Origin: Streptococcus mitis
GTDB taxonomy: Bacteria > Bacillota > Bacilli > Lactobacillales > Streptococcaceae
Direction: 5' to 3'
DNA length: 64,000 nucleotides
Assembly: GCF_016658865.1 (NCBI RefSeq)
Contig: NZ_CP067992.1
Coordinates: forward strand, 1,197,001 to 1,261,000
Part shown: positions 9,760 to 19,824 of the stretch, in pieces
Numbering within the stretch: the stretch's first letter is position 1
How the letters are laid out: every line of letters begins with the position of its first letter
Made by a program: the position numbers and the translations under genes
Notes under the pieces: generated by a model
The model's input: the letters and a program-made list of their open reading frames with translations, nothing else
Told to the model about the DNA's origin: nothing
Database searches by the model: none

Positions 9760-9786
9760 AAAAGAGGCAGACAAATCTACCTCTTA
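9760..9786 (-). terminator. Terminator of the proBAC transcript
   Basis: On the minus strand TAAGAGGTAGA, a short loop and TCTGCCTCTTTTA form a hairpin followed by Ts. It begins inside the proC stop codon. Confidence 0.7.
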
Positions 9787-10581
9787 TTTACCTAGTTCTT
9801 GTGTTCGTTTGTATGCTTGATGAACTGCATCCATGACTGTTCCTCGAAAAGCATGCGCTTCTAAGCTTGCTACACCAGCAATAGTCGAACCTCCTGGGCT
9901 ACAAACTTGGTCTTTCAAGATCCCAGGATGTTGCTGGCTTTCTAGGACCAATTGTCCAGCGCCGACAACTGTTTGAGCTGCCATTTTCAATGCCGTTTCT
10001 CTTGGCAATCCTGTCTGAACACCTGCATCTGCCAAGGCCTCAATAAAAAGATAGACAAAGGCCGGCCCACAACCTGCAAGACCTGTCGCTGCATCAATTA
10101 AGCTTTCCCCAAGTTCAATCAAGAGACCAGCCTTGGCTAAAAGCTGACAAAAAAGTTCACTGTCCTCAGCACGACAGTTTGCTGATATGGCATAACTAAT
10201 CACTCCTTGCCCGATAGAAGCAGGGGTATTTGGCATCATACGAATAATTCGGTGCTGACTTGGAAGAAGACTAGCCAGTTTTTCCAAGGTCAATCCAGCT
10301 GCCATGGAAATCAAAAGAAGACTTTCTCTTTTTTCAAGGATGGTCTGGTATTGAGAAAGCAGTTCAGAAAACTGAGCAGGCTTAACTCCTAGAAAAATCA
10401 CATCTGCTTCTGCAAAAATTTCTTCATTGCTGGAAGCCTGACCACCAAAGTCTGCAATGAAAGCGTCTACCTTGGCTTGAGTACGATTAGCAAGGAGAAG
10501 GTCATCGCCCGTCTTAGCCTGCAAGACAGCCTTGGCCAAACTAGCACCCATATTCCCCAAGCCGATAAATCCAATCTTCAT
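9784..10581 (-). CDS. proC: Pyrroline-5-carboxylate reductase
   Basis: A 265-residue NAD(P)H-dependent enzyme for the last step of proline synthesis. The N-terminal Rossmann motif is IGFIGLGNMGASLAKA; the C-terminal helical dimer domain has the signature QVCSPGGSTIAGVASLE. Other blocks are MMPNTPASIGQGV and DAATGLAGCGPAFVY. It follows proA by three bases and closes the proB-proA-proC operon. Confidence 0.96.
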   Translation of the reverse strand: MKIGFIGLGNMGASLAKAVLQAKTGDDLLLANRTQAKVDAFIADFGGQASSNEEIFAEADVIFLGVKPAQFSELLSQYQTILEKRESLLLISMAAGLTLEKLASLLPSQHRIIRMMPNTPASIGQGVISYAISANCRAEDSELFCQLLAKAGLLIELGESLIDAATGLAGCGPAFVYLFIEALADAGVQTGLPRETALKMAAQTVVGAGQLVLESQQHPGILKDQVCSPGGSTIAGVASLEAHAFRGTVMDAVHQAYKRTQELGK

Positions 10582-10584
10582 CTC

Positions 10585-11847
10585 TTACTCCCTTATCTGT
10601 CCGTCACCAGTAACCACATACTTGTAGCTAGTCAACTCCTTCAAGCCCATTGGACCACGCGCGTGCAATTTCTGAGTAGAAATCCCCATTTCACAACCAA
10701 GACCAAATTGGCCACCATCTGTGAAACGAGTTGAGGCATTGACATAGACGGCTGCTGAGTCCACTTGATCTGTAAAGTAAGCTGCAGCTTCAGCATTTTC
10801 CGTCACAATGGCATCCGAATGATGGGTACTGTGGGTTTCAATATGGGCAACCGCTTCTTCTAAACTGCTCACAACCTTAACAGCTAATACATAGTCTAAA
10901 AATTCGGTGTCAAAGTCTTGAGCTTCAGCTACTTGACCTGAAACAAACTGGCTTGCTTTGCTATCCAAGCGGAATTGAATTGGTTCCAGTCCAGCTTCTT
11001 TACGCTCTGCAACTAGAACTTGCTCCAAGCGAGGAAGGAAGCTTGCTGCCTTGTCTTCATGAACAAGTAGAACCTCCATGGCATTGCAGACAGAAGGGCG
11101 ACTGGTTTTAGCATTGTTGATGATAGACAGAGCCTTGTCTTCATCTGCATCCTTATCCACATAGACATGGACAATCCCAGTCCCGGTCTCGATAACTGGT
11201 ACAATAGCATTCTCAACCACTGCATTGATCAAACCAGCTCCTCCACGAGGAATGAGAAGGTCTAGATAGTCCTTGGCCTTCATCATGGCATAGCTACTTT
11301 CACGGCTGGTGTCTTCCACCAGTTGAATTACATCTGGGTGAATAGTAGTCGTCTCCAAGCCCTTCTTCAAGGCTGTGACAATGGCATGGGCAGTTTGATA
11401 GGCATCCTTCCCACTACGAAGAACAACCGCATTTCCACTCTTGAGAGCCAAAGCAGCCGCGTCAGACGTCACATTTGGACGGCTTTCATAGATAATACCG
11501 ATAACACCCATAGCCACCCGTTTCTTGGTGATAACCAAACCATTTTCAAGTTGATTGGTTTCTAAAACTTCACCGATTGGATCTGGTAAGGCAACCACTT
11601 CACGAATCCCAGTTGCCATCGCTTCTATACGACTTGCATCCAAATAAAGACGATCCAGCATCACATCTGAGATTTTACCCTTAGCCGCTTCCATATCGAG
11701 GGCATTGGCCGCTAAAATTTCCTCAGTAGCTACTAATAAGTGATCAGCCATGGCTAGCAAGGCTTGATTTTTCACATCTTCACTAGCTGTGTTGATCGAT
11801 TTTTTAACAGCCTGTACCTGTTCAAATTGTTCTTGTGTACTTACCAT
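10585..11847 (-). CDS. proA: Glutamate-5-semialdehyde dehydrogenase (gamma-glutamyl phosphate reductase)
   Basis: A 420-residue NADPH-dependent enzyme, second step of proline synthesis, reducing gamma-glutamyl phosphate. The aldehyde-dehydrogenase fold is evident. The catalytic cysteine lies in [13 protein letters not shown] and the cofactor region in [14 protein letters not shown]-terminal blocks [19 protein letters not shown] and [11 protein letters not shown] are typical. It lies between proB (ten bases upstream) and proC (three bases downstream). Confidence 0.97.
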   Translation of the reverse strand: MVSTQEQFEQVQAVKKSINTASEDVKNQALLAMADHLLVATEEILAANALDMEAAKGKISDVMLDRLYLDASRIEAMATGIREVVALPDPIGEVLETNQLENGLVITKKRVAMGVIGIIYESRPNVTSDAAALALKSGNAVVLRSGKDAYQTAHAIVTALKKGLETTTIHPDVIQLVEDTSRESSYAMMKAKDYLDLLIPRGGAGLINAVVENAIVPVIETGTGIVHVYVDKDADEDKALSIINNAKTSRPSVCNAMEVLLVHEDKAASFLPRLEQVLVAERKEAGLEPIQFRLDSKASQFVSGQVAEAQDFDTEFLDYVLAVKVVSSLEEAVAHIETHSTHHSDAIVTENAEAAAYFTDQVDSAAVYVNASTRFTDGGQFGLGCEMGISTQKLHARGPMGLKELTSYKYVVTGDGQIRE

Positions 11848-11856
11848 AGTTTACCT

Positions 11857-12966
11857 CTAAAATTCTGTAAAGAGTAGTTGGATTTCAGGAGTAATGGAAA
11901 TCCAGTCATCACGGTGAATCAAGACACCCTTGGCTTTTTGAGAACGCAACATATCCTCCAAAGCAGATGCTCCAAATTGCACGCGTCCTTTTCCAAGTGA
12001 TTTTCCACTTTCCTTGTCAAATACTGTCACGATATCACCGTAAGAAAAGGCTCCTTCTGCGTCAACAATACCAGATAAAAGGAGACTCTTCCCATGTTGA
12101 GAGAGAGCTTCTGCAGCCCCTTTATCAACCCAAATAGAACCTTGACTCTGAGCATAAAAGGCCAGCCATTGTTTCTGGGTACGAAGTCCCTTCTCTTGCG
12201 CAACAAAGTAGGAACCATCCTTGGTCTCCTCAGCTGCTTCAATCATGGCATCTGACTTCAAGGATGAGCAGATATAAACAGGAACTCCTGATTCCGTCGC
12301 GATAGTTGCAGCTTTGATTTTGGTTAACATGCCACCTGTACCATTAGACGAACCTGCTCCACCGGCCATATCAATAATCTCACGATTGATGGTCTCGATT
12401 TTCTCCAAGCGTTTGGCTCTTGGGTCTGAATTAGGATTTCCAGTATATAGACCGTCTACGTCTGTCAAGAGGACCAAAAGGTCTGCTTGGACCATGGCTG
12501 CTACCTGAGCACTTAGAGTGTCATTGTCCCCGACCTTGAGCTCATCAATAACGACACTGTCATTCTCATTGATAATAGGAATCGCGCCACGGCTAAGTAG
12601 AACTGACAAAGCCTGATGGGCATTTTTATAACGGCGCTTATCCACAAAATCATCCTGAGTCAGCAAAATTTGTGCAGAAACGATTTGGCGCAAGAGAAGA
12701 TTGGTCGTGTATTCTTCCAACAAAAGTCCTTGTCCTACCGCTGCTGAAGCCTGTTTATCAGCAATCTTAGTCGGACGCTTTTTAAATCCTAAGGCCCCAA
12801 AACCAGCCGCAATGGCACCTGACGACACCAAAATCAATTCATGACCAGCCTCGTGCAGCATAGCCAACTGTTGGGTAATAGCTTTTACTTTACTACGTGA
12901 TAAACTTCCATCCTCATTCGTCAGAGAAGAAGTCCCCACCTTAAAGACAATCCGTTTGAATTTCAT
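11857..12966 (-). CDS. proB: Glutamate 5-kinase
   Basis: A 369-residue kinase for the first, feedback-controlled step of proline synthesis. The amino-acid-kinase domain (about 1-260) shows [37 protein letters not shown] and [14 protein letters not shown]-terminal PUA domain (about 275-369) contains [15 protein letters not shown] use the ATG at 12966 (MKFKRIVF), nine bases after GGAG; an in-frame start at 12987 is less likely. First gene of proBAC. Confidence 0.96.
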   Translation of the reverse strand: MKFKRIVFKVGTSSLTNEDGSLSRSKVKAITQQLAMLHEAGHELILVSSGAIAAGFGALGFKKRPTKIADKQASAAVGQGLLLEEYTTNLLLRQIVSAQILLTQDDFVDKRRYKNAHQALSVLLSRGAIPIINENDSVVIDELKVGDNDTLSAQVAAMVQADLLVLLTDVDGLYTGNPNSDPRAKRLEKIETINREIIDMAGGAGSSNGTGGMLTKIKAATIATESGVPVYICSSLKSDAMIEAAEETKDGSYFVAQEKGLRTQKQWLAFYAQSQGSIWVDKGAAEALSQHGKSLLLSGIVDAEGAFSYGDIVTVFDKESGKSLGKGRVQFGASALEDMLRSQKAKGVLIHRDDWISITPEIQLLFTEF

Positions 12967-13036
12967 AGTCTCACTCCGATTCTTCATATTTATCCATTAT
13001 AACATGAATGGCAGGAAATAGAAAAGAGTTGATAGG

Positions 13037-13068
13037 AAAAAGGTCGAGACAAGCCATCTCAACCTTTT
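13037..13068 (-). terminator. Terminator after rluD
   Basis: On the minus strand AAAAGGTTGAGA, a seven-base loop and TCTCGACCTTTTT form a hairpin with one internal mismatch and a U-rich tail, eight bases past the rluD stop. Confidence 0.8.
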
Positions 13069-13075
13069 ATCAAAT

Positions 13076-13966
13076 CTAATTCTTTCTCAATCTCTCCAAG
13101 GTTTCCTTAAAAATCTCTGGGATATCTGCTGTAAATTCTAAGGTCTCACCTGTTCGTGGATGCGTAAATCCTAGAGTCTTGGCATGAAGAAATTGTCCAT
13201 GTCCTTTCAAAGTCTTGCGAGGACCATAGACTTCATCACCAGCGACTGGATGACCAATATAAGCCATGTGAACACGGATTTGATGGGTGCGGCCTGTTTC
13301 CAACTGCAGCTCCACTAAACTATAATCACCAAAGCGTTCCAAAACGTGGAAACGGGTCACTGCAGGTTTCCCTTTAGCAGTCACAGCCTGTTTCTTACGG
13401 TCTTTTTCACTACGGCCAATCGGTGCTTCAATTACACCACGATCATTAGGCAGATTTCCATGAACAATCGCCCAATATTTGCGGAGAGACTTTTTATCCT
13501 TGAGTTCTTGGGCAAGTGCTAGATGCGCATCATCGTTTTTAGCAATCATGAGAAGGCCTGACGTATCTTTATCAATACGGTGAACAATTCCTGGACGCAG
13601 AACCCCATTGATACCCGACAAGTCCTTAATATGATACATAAGGGCATTTACCAGAGTTCCACTAGTATGACCAGCACTCGGATGCACAACCATTCCCTGA
13701 GGCTTGTTAACGACGGCCACATCCTCATCTTGGTAGATGATATCTAGCGGAAGATTCTCAGCCACATACTCTAAGACCTCAGGCTCTGGTACATGGTAAG
13801 TGACGATATCACCCTCTTGAACTGTGTATTTAGCTTTCTTGACTTGGCCATTGACCAAGACCTGGCATGATTTGATTTGTTCATTCGCGAGACTGCGTGA
13901 TAATTCTGTCAAATCTGACAAAGCCTTATCTAAACGCAGGCCACCAGTTTCAATTTTAATTTCCAT
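13076..13966 (-). CDS. rluD: Pseudouridine synthase, RluD type
   Basis: A 296-residue RluA/RluD-family enzyme that isomerises uridines in 23S rRNA. It has an N-terminal S4 RNA-binding domain ([18 protein letters not shown]...VLVNGQ) and the catalytic motif [12 protein letters not shown] with Asp132. C-terminal blocks are [20 protein letters not shown] and FLHAKTLGF. The choice of RluD over other RluA members rests on the S4 domain, length and the lspA-rluD pairing. It overlaps lspA by 11 bases. Confidence 0.9.
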   Translation of the reverse strand: MEIKIETGGLRLDKALSDLTELSRSLANEQIKSCQVLVNGQVKKAKYTVQEGDIVTYHVPEPEVLEYVAENLPLDIIYQDEDVAVVNKPQGMVVHPSAGHTSGTLVNALMYHIKDLSGINGVLRPGIVHRIDKDTSGLLMIAKNDDAHLALAQELKDKKSLRKYWAIVHGNLPNDRGVIEAPIGRSEKDRKKQAVTAKGKPAVTRFHVLERFGDYSLVELQLETGRTHQIRVHMAYIGHPVAGDEVYGPRKTLKGHGQFLHAKTLGFTHPRTGETLEFTADIPEIFKETLERLRKN

Positions 13967-14417
13967 TTATTTCCTCTTTTAGCATTGCAATCAATAAAAT
14001 AATCACTCCAACCGTCAGATAGCTATCTGCCACATTGAAAATTGCAAAGTTGATAAAGTCAAGGTGGATCATATCCACAACAAAGCCCTGACTGACCCTG
14101 TCAATAAAGTTTCCAAGTCCACCTGCGATAATCAAGGTCAAACCCAAGACCATCCAGAGTGAGTCCTCCATGTGTTTATGTAAATACCAAATGGCACCAA
14201 CCACGACAACCAGAGTAATGATAGCAAATAACCACTGCTGGTCTTGTAGCATCGAAAAGGCAGCCCCTCGATTTTGCAGATAGGTCAAGCTAACGAAATT
14301 AGGAATCCAAGAGCGCACTTCACCCAGTGGAATCTGCTGGACGATATAGGATTTAACTAACTGATCCAGCGCAATCAACAGCAGTACAATGACTGCCACT
14401 ATTCCTCTTTTTTTCAT
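13956..14417 (-). CDS. lspA: Lipoprotein signal peptidase (SPase II)
   Basis: A 153-residue polytopic membrane aspartyl peptidase that removes the signal peptide of prolipoproteins after lipidation. Four membrane segments are apparent. Conserved blocks: [23 protein letters not shown], and the two catalytic aspartates D115 (FVVDM) and D131 (FNVADSYLT). It overlaps the LysR gene by four bases and rluD by 11, forming a compact three-gene operon. Its substrates here include the SBP and OppA-like lipoproteins in this window. Confidence 0.96.
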   Translation of the reverse strand: MKKRGIVAVIVLLLIALDQLVKSYIVQQIPLGEVRSWIPNFVSLTYLQNRGAAFSMLQDQQWLFAIITLVVVVGAIWYLHKHMEDSLWMVLGLTLIIAGGLGNFIDRVSQGFVVDMIHLDFINFAIFNVADSYLTVGVIILLIAMLKEEINGN

Positions 14418-15322
14418 GATTTCCTCTTCTGATTAAAATATTCTTGCATGACTTCTACAAAGAGAGTCCCAGCTTGACTGAGCTCCACTTCCTCACGTTT
14501 AACGTAGACCATGCGATTATCTAGATTATCCTTGAGACGAATAACGGTAATGCCATTAACACTATCACTATCTAAAAATCCAGAACCTGTCGCATAGGCG
14601 TCCGTCCGCTCCAAAATACCATTCAAGGTGGCACGGTCTGTCACATTAAACATCTGTGAGCTAGCGCTGGTATCAACAAAGTTCTCTGAATAATAAAGGT
14701 ACTCGTCTTTCTCTTGAGTAAAACGAACCGTTGGTAGATCCGCTAAATCCTCCATAACCAATTCCTCTTTCTGAGCCAAAGGATGCCCCTCGCGGAGATA
14801 AATGTGGGTATGGAAGGGAATCAATTCAATGACCTCCAGACCTAGCTTTTCAACCCGTTGCATGATCCCCTTTTTATTTTGATTGTTAAGGTAGATAATC
14901 CCAATCTCACTGTGCCCCTGAGCTACTTCATCAAGGATTTGAACTGTAGTAGACTCAAAAATACGGAAATTTTTGTAATCAGGATAGCGCTCTGAAAAGG
15001 CCGTAATGGTCGGTGGCAAGAAGTCATAGTGTTGACTAGCAATGGAAAATTCATCCTTTTCTTCTTCAGGATTGGCATACTGATTTTGAAAAATATCAAA
15101 TCCTTTAACCAATTCTTGCGCTTTTTCATAGAATTCCATACCACGACGGGTCAAGAAAGTCCCTGAGCTGGTCCGACGGAAAATCTTAAAGCCCAACTCT
15201 TTTTCCAAATCACGAACAGAAATGGACAGACTCGGCTGACTAACATACATCTTTTCAGCTGCTTCACGGAAAGTACCACTATTGGCAATGGCAACAACAT
15301 AGCGTAATTGTTGAATGTTCAT
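14414..15322 (-). CDS. LysR-type transcriptional regulator (CpsY/MtaR-like)
   Basis: A 302-residue LysR regulator. The winged helix-turn-helix is at about 1-60 ([20 protein letters not shown], then [20 protein letters not shown]) and the periplasmic-binding-like effector domain fills the remainder. In streptococci the LysR gene paired with lspA-rluD resembles CpsY of S. iniae / MtaR of S. agalactiae, which affect methionine uptake and wall or capsule traits; that link is inference from resemblance and position. First gene of the lysR-lspA-rluD run. Confidence 0.85.
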   Translation of the reverse strand: MNIQQLRYVVAIANSGTFREAAEKMYVSQPSLSISVRDLEKELGFKIFRRTSSGTFLTRRGMEFYEKAQELVKGFDIFQNQYANPEEEKDEFSIASQHYDFLPPTITAFSERYPDYKNFRIFESTTVQILDEVAQGHSEIGIIYLNNQNKKGIMQRVEKLGLEVIELIPFHTHIYLREGHPLAQKEELVMEDLADLPTVRFTQEKDEYLYYSENFVDTSASSQMFNVTDRATLNGILERTDAYATGSGFLDSDSVNGITVIRLKDNLDNRMVYVKREEVELSQAGTLFVEVMQEYFNQKRKS

Positions 15323-15430
15323 CTTCTACCTCCAACTTCTCTATCTGTTCATTATATCATATTTCAGAAGCTTTCCACAAAGGAAAAAAGGTATCAAAAG
15401 AAATTTGACCTAAACTTGGATTTTAAAATA

Positions 15431-15453
15431 TGGGTACCAAAATGGGTACCAAA
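15431..15453. other. Tandem TGGGTACCAAA motif beside the rpmA terminator (possible attachment-site scar)
   Basis: Two copies of the 11-mer TGGGTACCAAA lie at 15431-15441 and 15443-15453, immediately before the terminator at 15455-15488. On the plus strand they read KIWVPKWVPNQKNRLSENSE before a stop. That resembles the C-terminal tail of some streptococcal integrases, which end with a repeated proline motif at the att site. No further integrase sequence is recognisable upstream, so this is only a possible att relic. Confidence 0.3.
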
Positions 15454-15454
15454 C

Positions 15455-15488
15455 CAAAAAAATAGGCTCTCCGAAAACTCGGAAAGCC
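15455..15488 (-). terminator. Second terminator downstream of rpmA
   Basis: Minus strand: GGCTTTCCGA, loop GTTT, TCGGAGAGCC, then TATTTTTTT. The stem is nearly perfect and followed by a strong U-tract. It should stop read-through from the rplU-prp-rpmA operon before the LysR gene. Confidence 0.8.
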
Positions 15489-15540
15489 TTAGTTAAAGCT
15501 ACTTCTAGCTTCCTCGCCTTTATATTTCAAGGCTCGGGAT

Positions 15541-15564
15541 AAAAAGATTCACTGAATCTTTTTA
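15541..15564 (-). terminator. Terminator at the rpmA stop codon
   Basis: AAAAAGATTC, loop ACT or AGT depending on strand, GAATCTTTTT: a ten-base perfect stem overlapping the rpmA stop codon, with U-rich 3' side on the minus strand. Confidence 0.7.
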
Positions 15565-15855
15565 TTTAGCGATTGGGTAAACAGAAACTTGTTTTTTATC
15601 GCGTCCTTTACGTTCAAAGCGTACTACGCCTTCAACTTTAGCGAACAAAGTATCGTCTCCACCACGTCCAACGTTTACACCTGGGTAGATGTGTGTACCA
15701 CGTTGACGGTAAAGGATTGATCCACCTGTTACAGTTTGTCCGTCAGCTGCTTTAGCTCCAAGACGTTTCGCTTGTGAATCACGTCCGTTTGATGTAGAAC
15801 CTCCACCTTTTTTGTGGGCGAAAAGTTGCAAGTTGTTAAGAGTCATTTTTAACAT
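15562..15855 (-). CDS. rpmA: 50S ribosomal protein L27 with cleavable leader
   Basis: A 97-residue L27. The mature part starts [15 protein letters not shown]. In front of it is a 12-residue leader, [12 protein letters not shown], of the kind found in Firmicutes, where the protease Prp cuts after the Phe to expose the functional N-terminus near the peptidyl-transferase centre. The adjacent upstream gene encodes that protease. Third gene of the rplU-prp-rpmA operon, ended by two hairpins. Confidence 0.97.
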   Translation of the reverse strand: MLKMTLNNLQLFAHKKGGGSTSNGRDSQAKRLGAKAADGQTVTGGSILYRQRGTHIYPGVNVGRGGDDTLFAKVEGVVRFERKGRDKKQVSVYPIAK

Positions 15856-15871
15856 AATGTTTTCCTCCGTG

Positions 15872-16225
<354 letters not shown>

Positions 16226-16231
16226 TTAAAA

Positions 16232-16546
16232 TTAAGCGTTGATTGCGTTGATGACAACTTTTGTATATGGTTGACGGTGACCTTGTTTACGGTGGCTACC
16301 TTTTTTAGGTTTGTACTTGTAAGTAACAACTTTCTTTTGTTTTCCTTGTTTTTCAACAGTTCCAACTACAGTAGCTCCAGCAACAAGTGGAGTTCCGACA
16401 ACAGTGTTTTCACCACCAACAAGAACAACTTCGTTAAAAGTAACTTCTTGACCAGCTTCAACGTTCAATTTTTCAACGTAAACTGCTTGACCAACTTCAA
16501 CTTTAACTTGTTTTCCGCCAGTTTTGATAATTGCGTATGTGCTCAT
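16232..16546 (-). CDS. rplU: 50S ribosomal protein L21
   Basis: A 104-residue L21, full length: [20 protein letters not shown] at the N-terminus and the basic C-terminal tail [19 protein letters not shown]. An early-assembly protein binding 23S rRNA. AGGAGGTG precedes the ATG. First gene of the operon, with a long structured leader upstream. Confidence 0.98.
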
Positions 16547-16776
16547 TATGCACCTCCTATGATTTTTATGGGTTTCCCCGAATTTTTTGTGAAGACTCGC
16601 CTAGCATCGTGGGACGAACCACTTAAAAGAAGAGCTCTAAGTATAACAAAGAATAAACTAGGAATTGAGCCGAAGGCATAACTTATGTTAGGCAAGGCGA
16701 CAATGACGAAGTTTAAATTTGTTATACGACGAGCGACGATGTTCGTGCGGTTGCACAGGAATGTGCATAGTCAACT
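16547..16776 (-). ncRNA. L21 leader RNA (ribosomal-protein autoregulatory leader)
   Basis: About 230 untranslated bases lie between a good promoter and the rplU start. They contain several inverted segments, including GTATAACAAA (early) against TTTGTTATAC (later) and CCTTGCC...GGCAAGG-like pairings. Firmicutes carry a known L21 leader motif at exactly this position that is thought to regulate the rplU operon. I identify it by position, length and structure potential, not by covariance scoring. Confidence 0.6.
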
Positions 16777-16781
16777 CTTCA

Positions 16782-16810
16782 AGTATAGCATATCTCCTAT
16801 TTTCTTACAA
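16782..16810 (-). promoter_or_regulatory. Promoter of rplU-prp-rpmA
   Basis: On the minus strand -35 TTGTAA and -10 TATACT are separated by exactly 17 bases, with TG one base before the -10 (extended -10, TGCTATACT). Transcription would start at about 16775, giving the long L21 leader. Confidence 0.8.
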
Positions 16811-16820
16811 GTAATAACAC

Positions 16821-17513
16821 CTAAAATGAAGTTTTTTCTTTTACTTTTTTCTGCCAAGATGCAAAAAGCATGCTGAGGTAAAAAATACTCATCATAATTG
16901 GAACACCAAGAATGGTCTTTTCATGATAGAAAATCGTCAAATAGGCTGAAAAGACAACGCCAAGGACAAAACTACTAAGCAGGCTTACAAAGATAATCCC
17001 TTCACGCAAAAAAGGAGTGTGCTTAGTTCGGAAATAATCTCCAAAAGCCAGCATGGTCCGTTTGATGTTCCCTGTCATAAAAGCGTTATTGTAGGCAATA
17101 CCCGACACTTCTCCAAAAGCAGTTGTCACCAACCCCATACAGAACGCCAAGGGTGGCACTAGATAGATATTATCTACAGTCTGCGGCACAAAACCGATAA
17201 CTATTGATAAGATTGCCAAAGGAATCAGTGACAAAATTGGTTTTTTAACAATTCTCAATTTTTCCTTATAAATAGTTAGTAAAAAGACTCCCATCATAAA
17301 AGCTAGTAAGGTCATTACTTTGGCACTAGCATCTGATACATTGTGTTGAATGAGTCCCACTGATAGAAAGACGACATTCCCCGTTTGTCCAGCTACAAGA
17401 GTATTCCCTCGGACAATAAACGTATAGGCATCTACATATCCTGCACAAAAAGTCAAAAAAAGCGCTAGCCTCTTAGACTGACGTGATATTTTTCTTATAG
17501 GTAGTAACCTCAT
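16821..17513 (-). CDS. YoaK family (DUF1275) membrane protein
   Basis: A 230-residue polytopic membrane protein with about six segments. It matches DUF1275/YoaK proteins: LFLTFCAGYVDAYTFIVRG and TLVAGQTGNVVFLSVGL near the N-terminus and NAFMTGNIKRTMLAFGDYF in the middle. Function unknown, though the family is often described as a possible transporter. I start at the ATG at 17513 because GGGAGGG lies four to five bases upstream; an ATG at 17525 has no ribosome binding site. It stands alone. Confidence 0.85.
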   Translation of the reverse strand: MRLLPIRKISRQSKRLALFLTFCAGYVDAYTFIVRGNTLVAGQTGNVVFLSVGLIQHNVSDASAKVMTLLAFMMGVFLLTIYKEKLRIVKKPILSLIPLAILSIVIGFVPQTVDNIYLVPPLAFCMGLVTTAFGEVSGIAYNNAFMTGNIKRTMLAFGDYFRTKHTPFLREGIIFVSLLSSFVLGVVFSAYLTIFYHEKTILGVPIMMSIFYLSMLFASWQKKVKEKTSF

Positions 17514-17602
17514 TTTCCCTCCCATTTCATTTACTCATCTCATTATTGTACCACTTTCTTTGGGAAAGTCCTAGTAGCTTATTTGAAAATTTTTACCCTC
17601 TG

Positions 17603-17632
17603 TTGGATAGTCTCTGCCATCTATGTTATAAT
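17603..17632 (+). promoter_or_regulatory. Promoter of the oxidoreductase-helicase pair
   Basis: -35 TTGGAT, 18-base spacer, extended -10 TGTTATAAT; the predicted start is about 30 bases upstream of the ATG at 17667. Confidence 0.75.
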
Positions 17633-17666
17633 GAAAGAAGGATTTGAAATCGGAAAAGGAGTATCT

Positions 17667-18644
17667 ATGCTTAAATTAGCTGTCATCGGAACAGGCGCTA
17701 TCAGCCATCACTTCATAGAAGCAGCCCATACCAGCGGAGAATACCAGCTGGTCGCAGTCTATTCTAGAAAACTTGAAACCGCAGCAACCTTTGCTTCTCG
17801 CTATGAAAATATCCAACTCTTCGATCAATTAGAGGACTTCTTCAAATCTTCCTTTGATGTAGTCTATATTGCCAGTCCAAACTCCTTACATTTTGCTCAG
17901 GCAAAAGCTGCCTTGTCTGCTGGTAAGCACGTTATTCTTGAAAAGCCAGCTGTTACTCAACCACAAGAATGGCTGAATTTGATTCAAACAGCTGAGAAAA
18001 ATAATTGTTTTATCTTTGAAGCAGCTCGTAATTATCACGAGGAAGCTTTTACTACCATCAAAAACTTTTTAGCAGACAAGCAAGTGTTAGGGGCAGATTT
18101 CAACTATGCCAAGTATTCTTCAAAAATGCCGGACTTGTTGGCTGGGAAGACACCAAATGTCTTTTCAGATTGTTTTGCTGGTGGAGCCCTTATGGATTTG
18201 GGGATTTATCCCCTCTATGTTGCCGTTCATCTTTTTGGAAAAGCTAATAACGTGACTTACCATGCTCAACAGCTTGACAATAGCATTGACCTAAATGGAG
18301 ACGGCATCCTCTTCTACCCAGACTTTCAAGTTCATATCAAGGCTGGGAAAAACATCACTTCCAATCTTCCTTGTGAGATTTACACAGCAGATGGAATCTT
18401 GACTCTCAACATGATTGAACATGTTCGCTCAGCTATTTTTAGCGACCACCAAGGAAATCAAGTCCATCTTCCTATCCAACAGGCTCCTCATACTATGACT
18501 GAGGAAGTCGCTGCATTTGCACAGATGATTCAGCAACCAGACCAGACACTCTACCAGACTTGGCTGGACGATGCAAGCTCTGTTCATGAACTACTATATA
18601 CCATGCGCCAGACTGCTGGCATTAGATTTGAGGCAGAAAAATGA
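17667..18644 (+). CDS. Gfo/Idh/MocA family oxidoreductase
   Basis: A 325-residue NAD(P)-dependent dehydrogenase. The N-terminal Rossmann fold is LAVIGTGAISHHFIEAAH, the conserved EKPA motif is in HVILEKPAVTQPQE (about 90-104), and the C-terminal half is the alpha/beta dimerisation domain with GGALMDLGIYPLYV. Substrate not inferable. Start at 17667 (MLKLAVIG) is supported by AAAGGAG; an in-frame ATG at 17583 is upstream of the promoter -10 and cannot be used. It overlaps the helicase gene by four bases. Confidence 0.88.
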   Translation: MLKLAVIGTGAISHHFIEAAHTSGEYQLVAVYSRKLETAATFASRYENIQLFDQLEDFFKSSFDVVYIASPNSLHFAQAKAALSAGKHVILEKPAVTQPQEWLNLIQTAEKNNCFIFEAARNYHEEAFTTIKNFLADKQVLGADFNYAKYSSKMPDLLAGKTPNVFSDCFAGGALMDLGIYPLYVAVHLFGKANNVTYHAQQLDNSIDLNGDGILFYPDFQVHIKAGKNITSNLPCEIYTADGILTLNMIEHVRSAIFSDHQGNQVHLPIQQAPHTMTEEVAAFAQMIQQPDQTLYQTWLDDASSVHELLYTMRQTAGIRFEAEK

Positions 18645-19723
18645 AAACCAAACTACCGACTGAATGGCAAGAATTGAGTGACCAACTTGGTTTCCAAGAA
18701 TTTACTCCCATTCAAACTCAACTATTTGAGTCCCTTCTTGCTGGAGAAAACCTCCTAGGAGTGAGCCCAACAGGAACTGGTAAGACCCTCGCTTACCTCC
18801 TACCAAGTCTTCTCAGACTACAAAAGAAAAAAGCGCAGCAACTATTGATTCTAGCACCAAATACGGAGCTTGCTGGACAGATTTTTGACGTATGTAAAAC
18901 GTGGGCAGAAGCTATCGGCTTGACAGCCCAGCTCTTCTTATCAGGTTCAAGTCAAAAACGCCAGATTGAACGACTCAAAAAAGGACCAGAAATTCTAATC
19001 GGCACTCCTGGTCGTATCTTTGAGTTGATTAAATTGAAAAAAATCAAGATGATGAATGTAGAAACCATCATCCTGGATGAATTTGACCAATTGCTTGATG
19101 ATTCTCAGATTCACTTTGTTGAGAAAATAACTCACTACGCACCTCGTGACCACCAACTCATCTACATGAGTGCTACGACCAAGTTTGACCAAGAAAAGAT
19201 TGCATCTAATACGCGAACCATTGATCTCTCTGACCAAAAACTGGACAATATCCAGCATTTCTACATGCAGGTAGACCAACGTCACCGCGTTGATATGCTA
19301 CGAAAATTGGCTCATGTTGAGGATTTCCGCGGACTAGTCTTTTTTAACAGCCTATCAGACCTTGGGAGTGCCGAGGAAAAACTACAGTATCGTGATATAT
19401 TGGCTGTTTCCCTCGCTAGCGATGTCAATGTTAAATTTAGAAAAGTCATCTTAGAAAAGTTTAAAGATAAGCAACTAACCCTGCTTCTTGCAACTGACCT
19501 TTTGGCTCGTGGAATTGATATTGATAGTCTAGAATGTGTCGTAAACTTTGATGTCCCTAGAGATATTGAAACCTACACTCACCGTGCTGGCCGTACAGGT
19601 CGCATGGGTAAAGAAGGCTATGTTATCACTCTCGTCACTCATCCAGAAGAACTTAAAAAACTCAAGAAGTTCGCAAGAGTACGTGAAATTGTCCTAAAAA
19701 ATCAAGAACTCTATATCAAATAA
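18641..19723 (+). CDS. DEAD-box RNA helicase
   Basis: A 360-residue minimal superfamily 2 helicase. In order: Q-motif region FQEFTPIQTQLFE, Walker A GVSPTGTGKT, motif Ia APNTELAGQ, motif Ib TPGRIFEL, motif II DEFD (a DEAD variant), motif III SAT, and motif VI HRAGRTGRMG. There is almost no C-terminal extension, shorter than CshA/CshB-type helicases. Likely role in RNA unwinding. Translationally coupled to the oxidoreductase (ATGA overlap). A perfect 18-base hairpin overlaps its stop codon. Confidence 0.9.
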   Translation: MKTKLPTEWQELSDQLGFQEFTPIQTQLFESLLAGENLLGVSPTGTGKTLAYLLPSLLRLQKKKAQQLLILAPNTELAGQIFDVCKTWAEAIGLTAQLFLSGSSQKRQIERLKKGPEILIGTPGRIFELIKLKKIKMMNVETIILDEFDQLLDDSQIHFVEKITHYAPRDHQLIYMSATTKFDQEKIASNTRTIDLSDQKLDNIQHFYMQVDQRHRVDMLRKLAHVEDFRGLVFFNSLSDLGSAEEKLQYRDILAVSLASDVNVKFRKVILEKFKDKQLTLLLATDLLARGIDIDSLECVVNFDVPRDIETYTHRAGRTGRMGKEGYVITLVTHPEELKKLKKFARVREIVLKNQELYIK

Positions 19724-19752
19724 GGTTGGCTCTTGCCAACCTTATTTGATAT
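19713..19752 (+). terminator. Perfect 18-bp hairpin over the helicase stop codon
   Basis: The 18 bases starting ATATCAAATAAGG are repeated as an exact inverse after the loop TCTT, ending CCTTATTTGATAT. There is no T-run, so classical termination is uncertain; it may protect the 3' end or act as an attenuating stem. It encodes the last helicase residues. Confidence 0.6.
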
Positions 19753-19797
19753 AAATTCCATAGAAACGTTTATTCTAAGGAGTTTATCTCCAAACTC

Positions 19798-19820
19798 AGG
19801 AACAACTGTTCCTCTTTTTT
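19798..19820 (+). terminator. Rho-independent terminator between convergent genes
   Basis: AGGAAC, loop AACT, GTTCCT, then CTTTTTT. Ends plus-strand transcription before the convergent GDPD gene at 19825. Confidence 0.75.
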
Positions 19821-19824
19821 GTTA

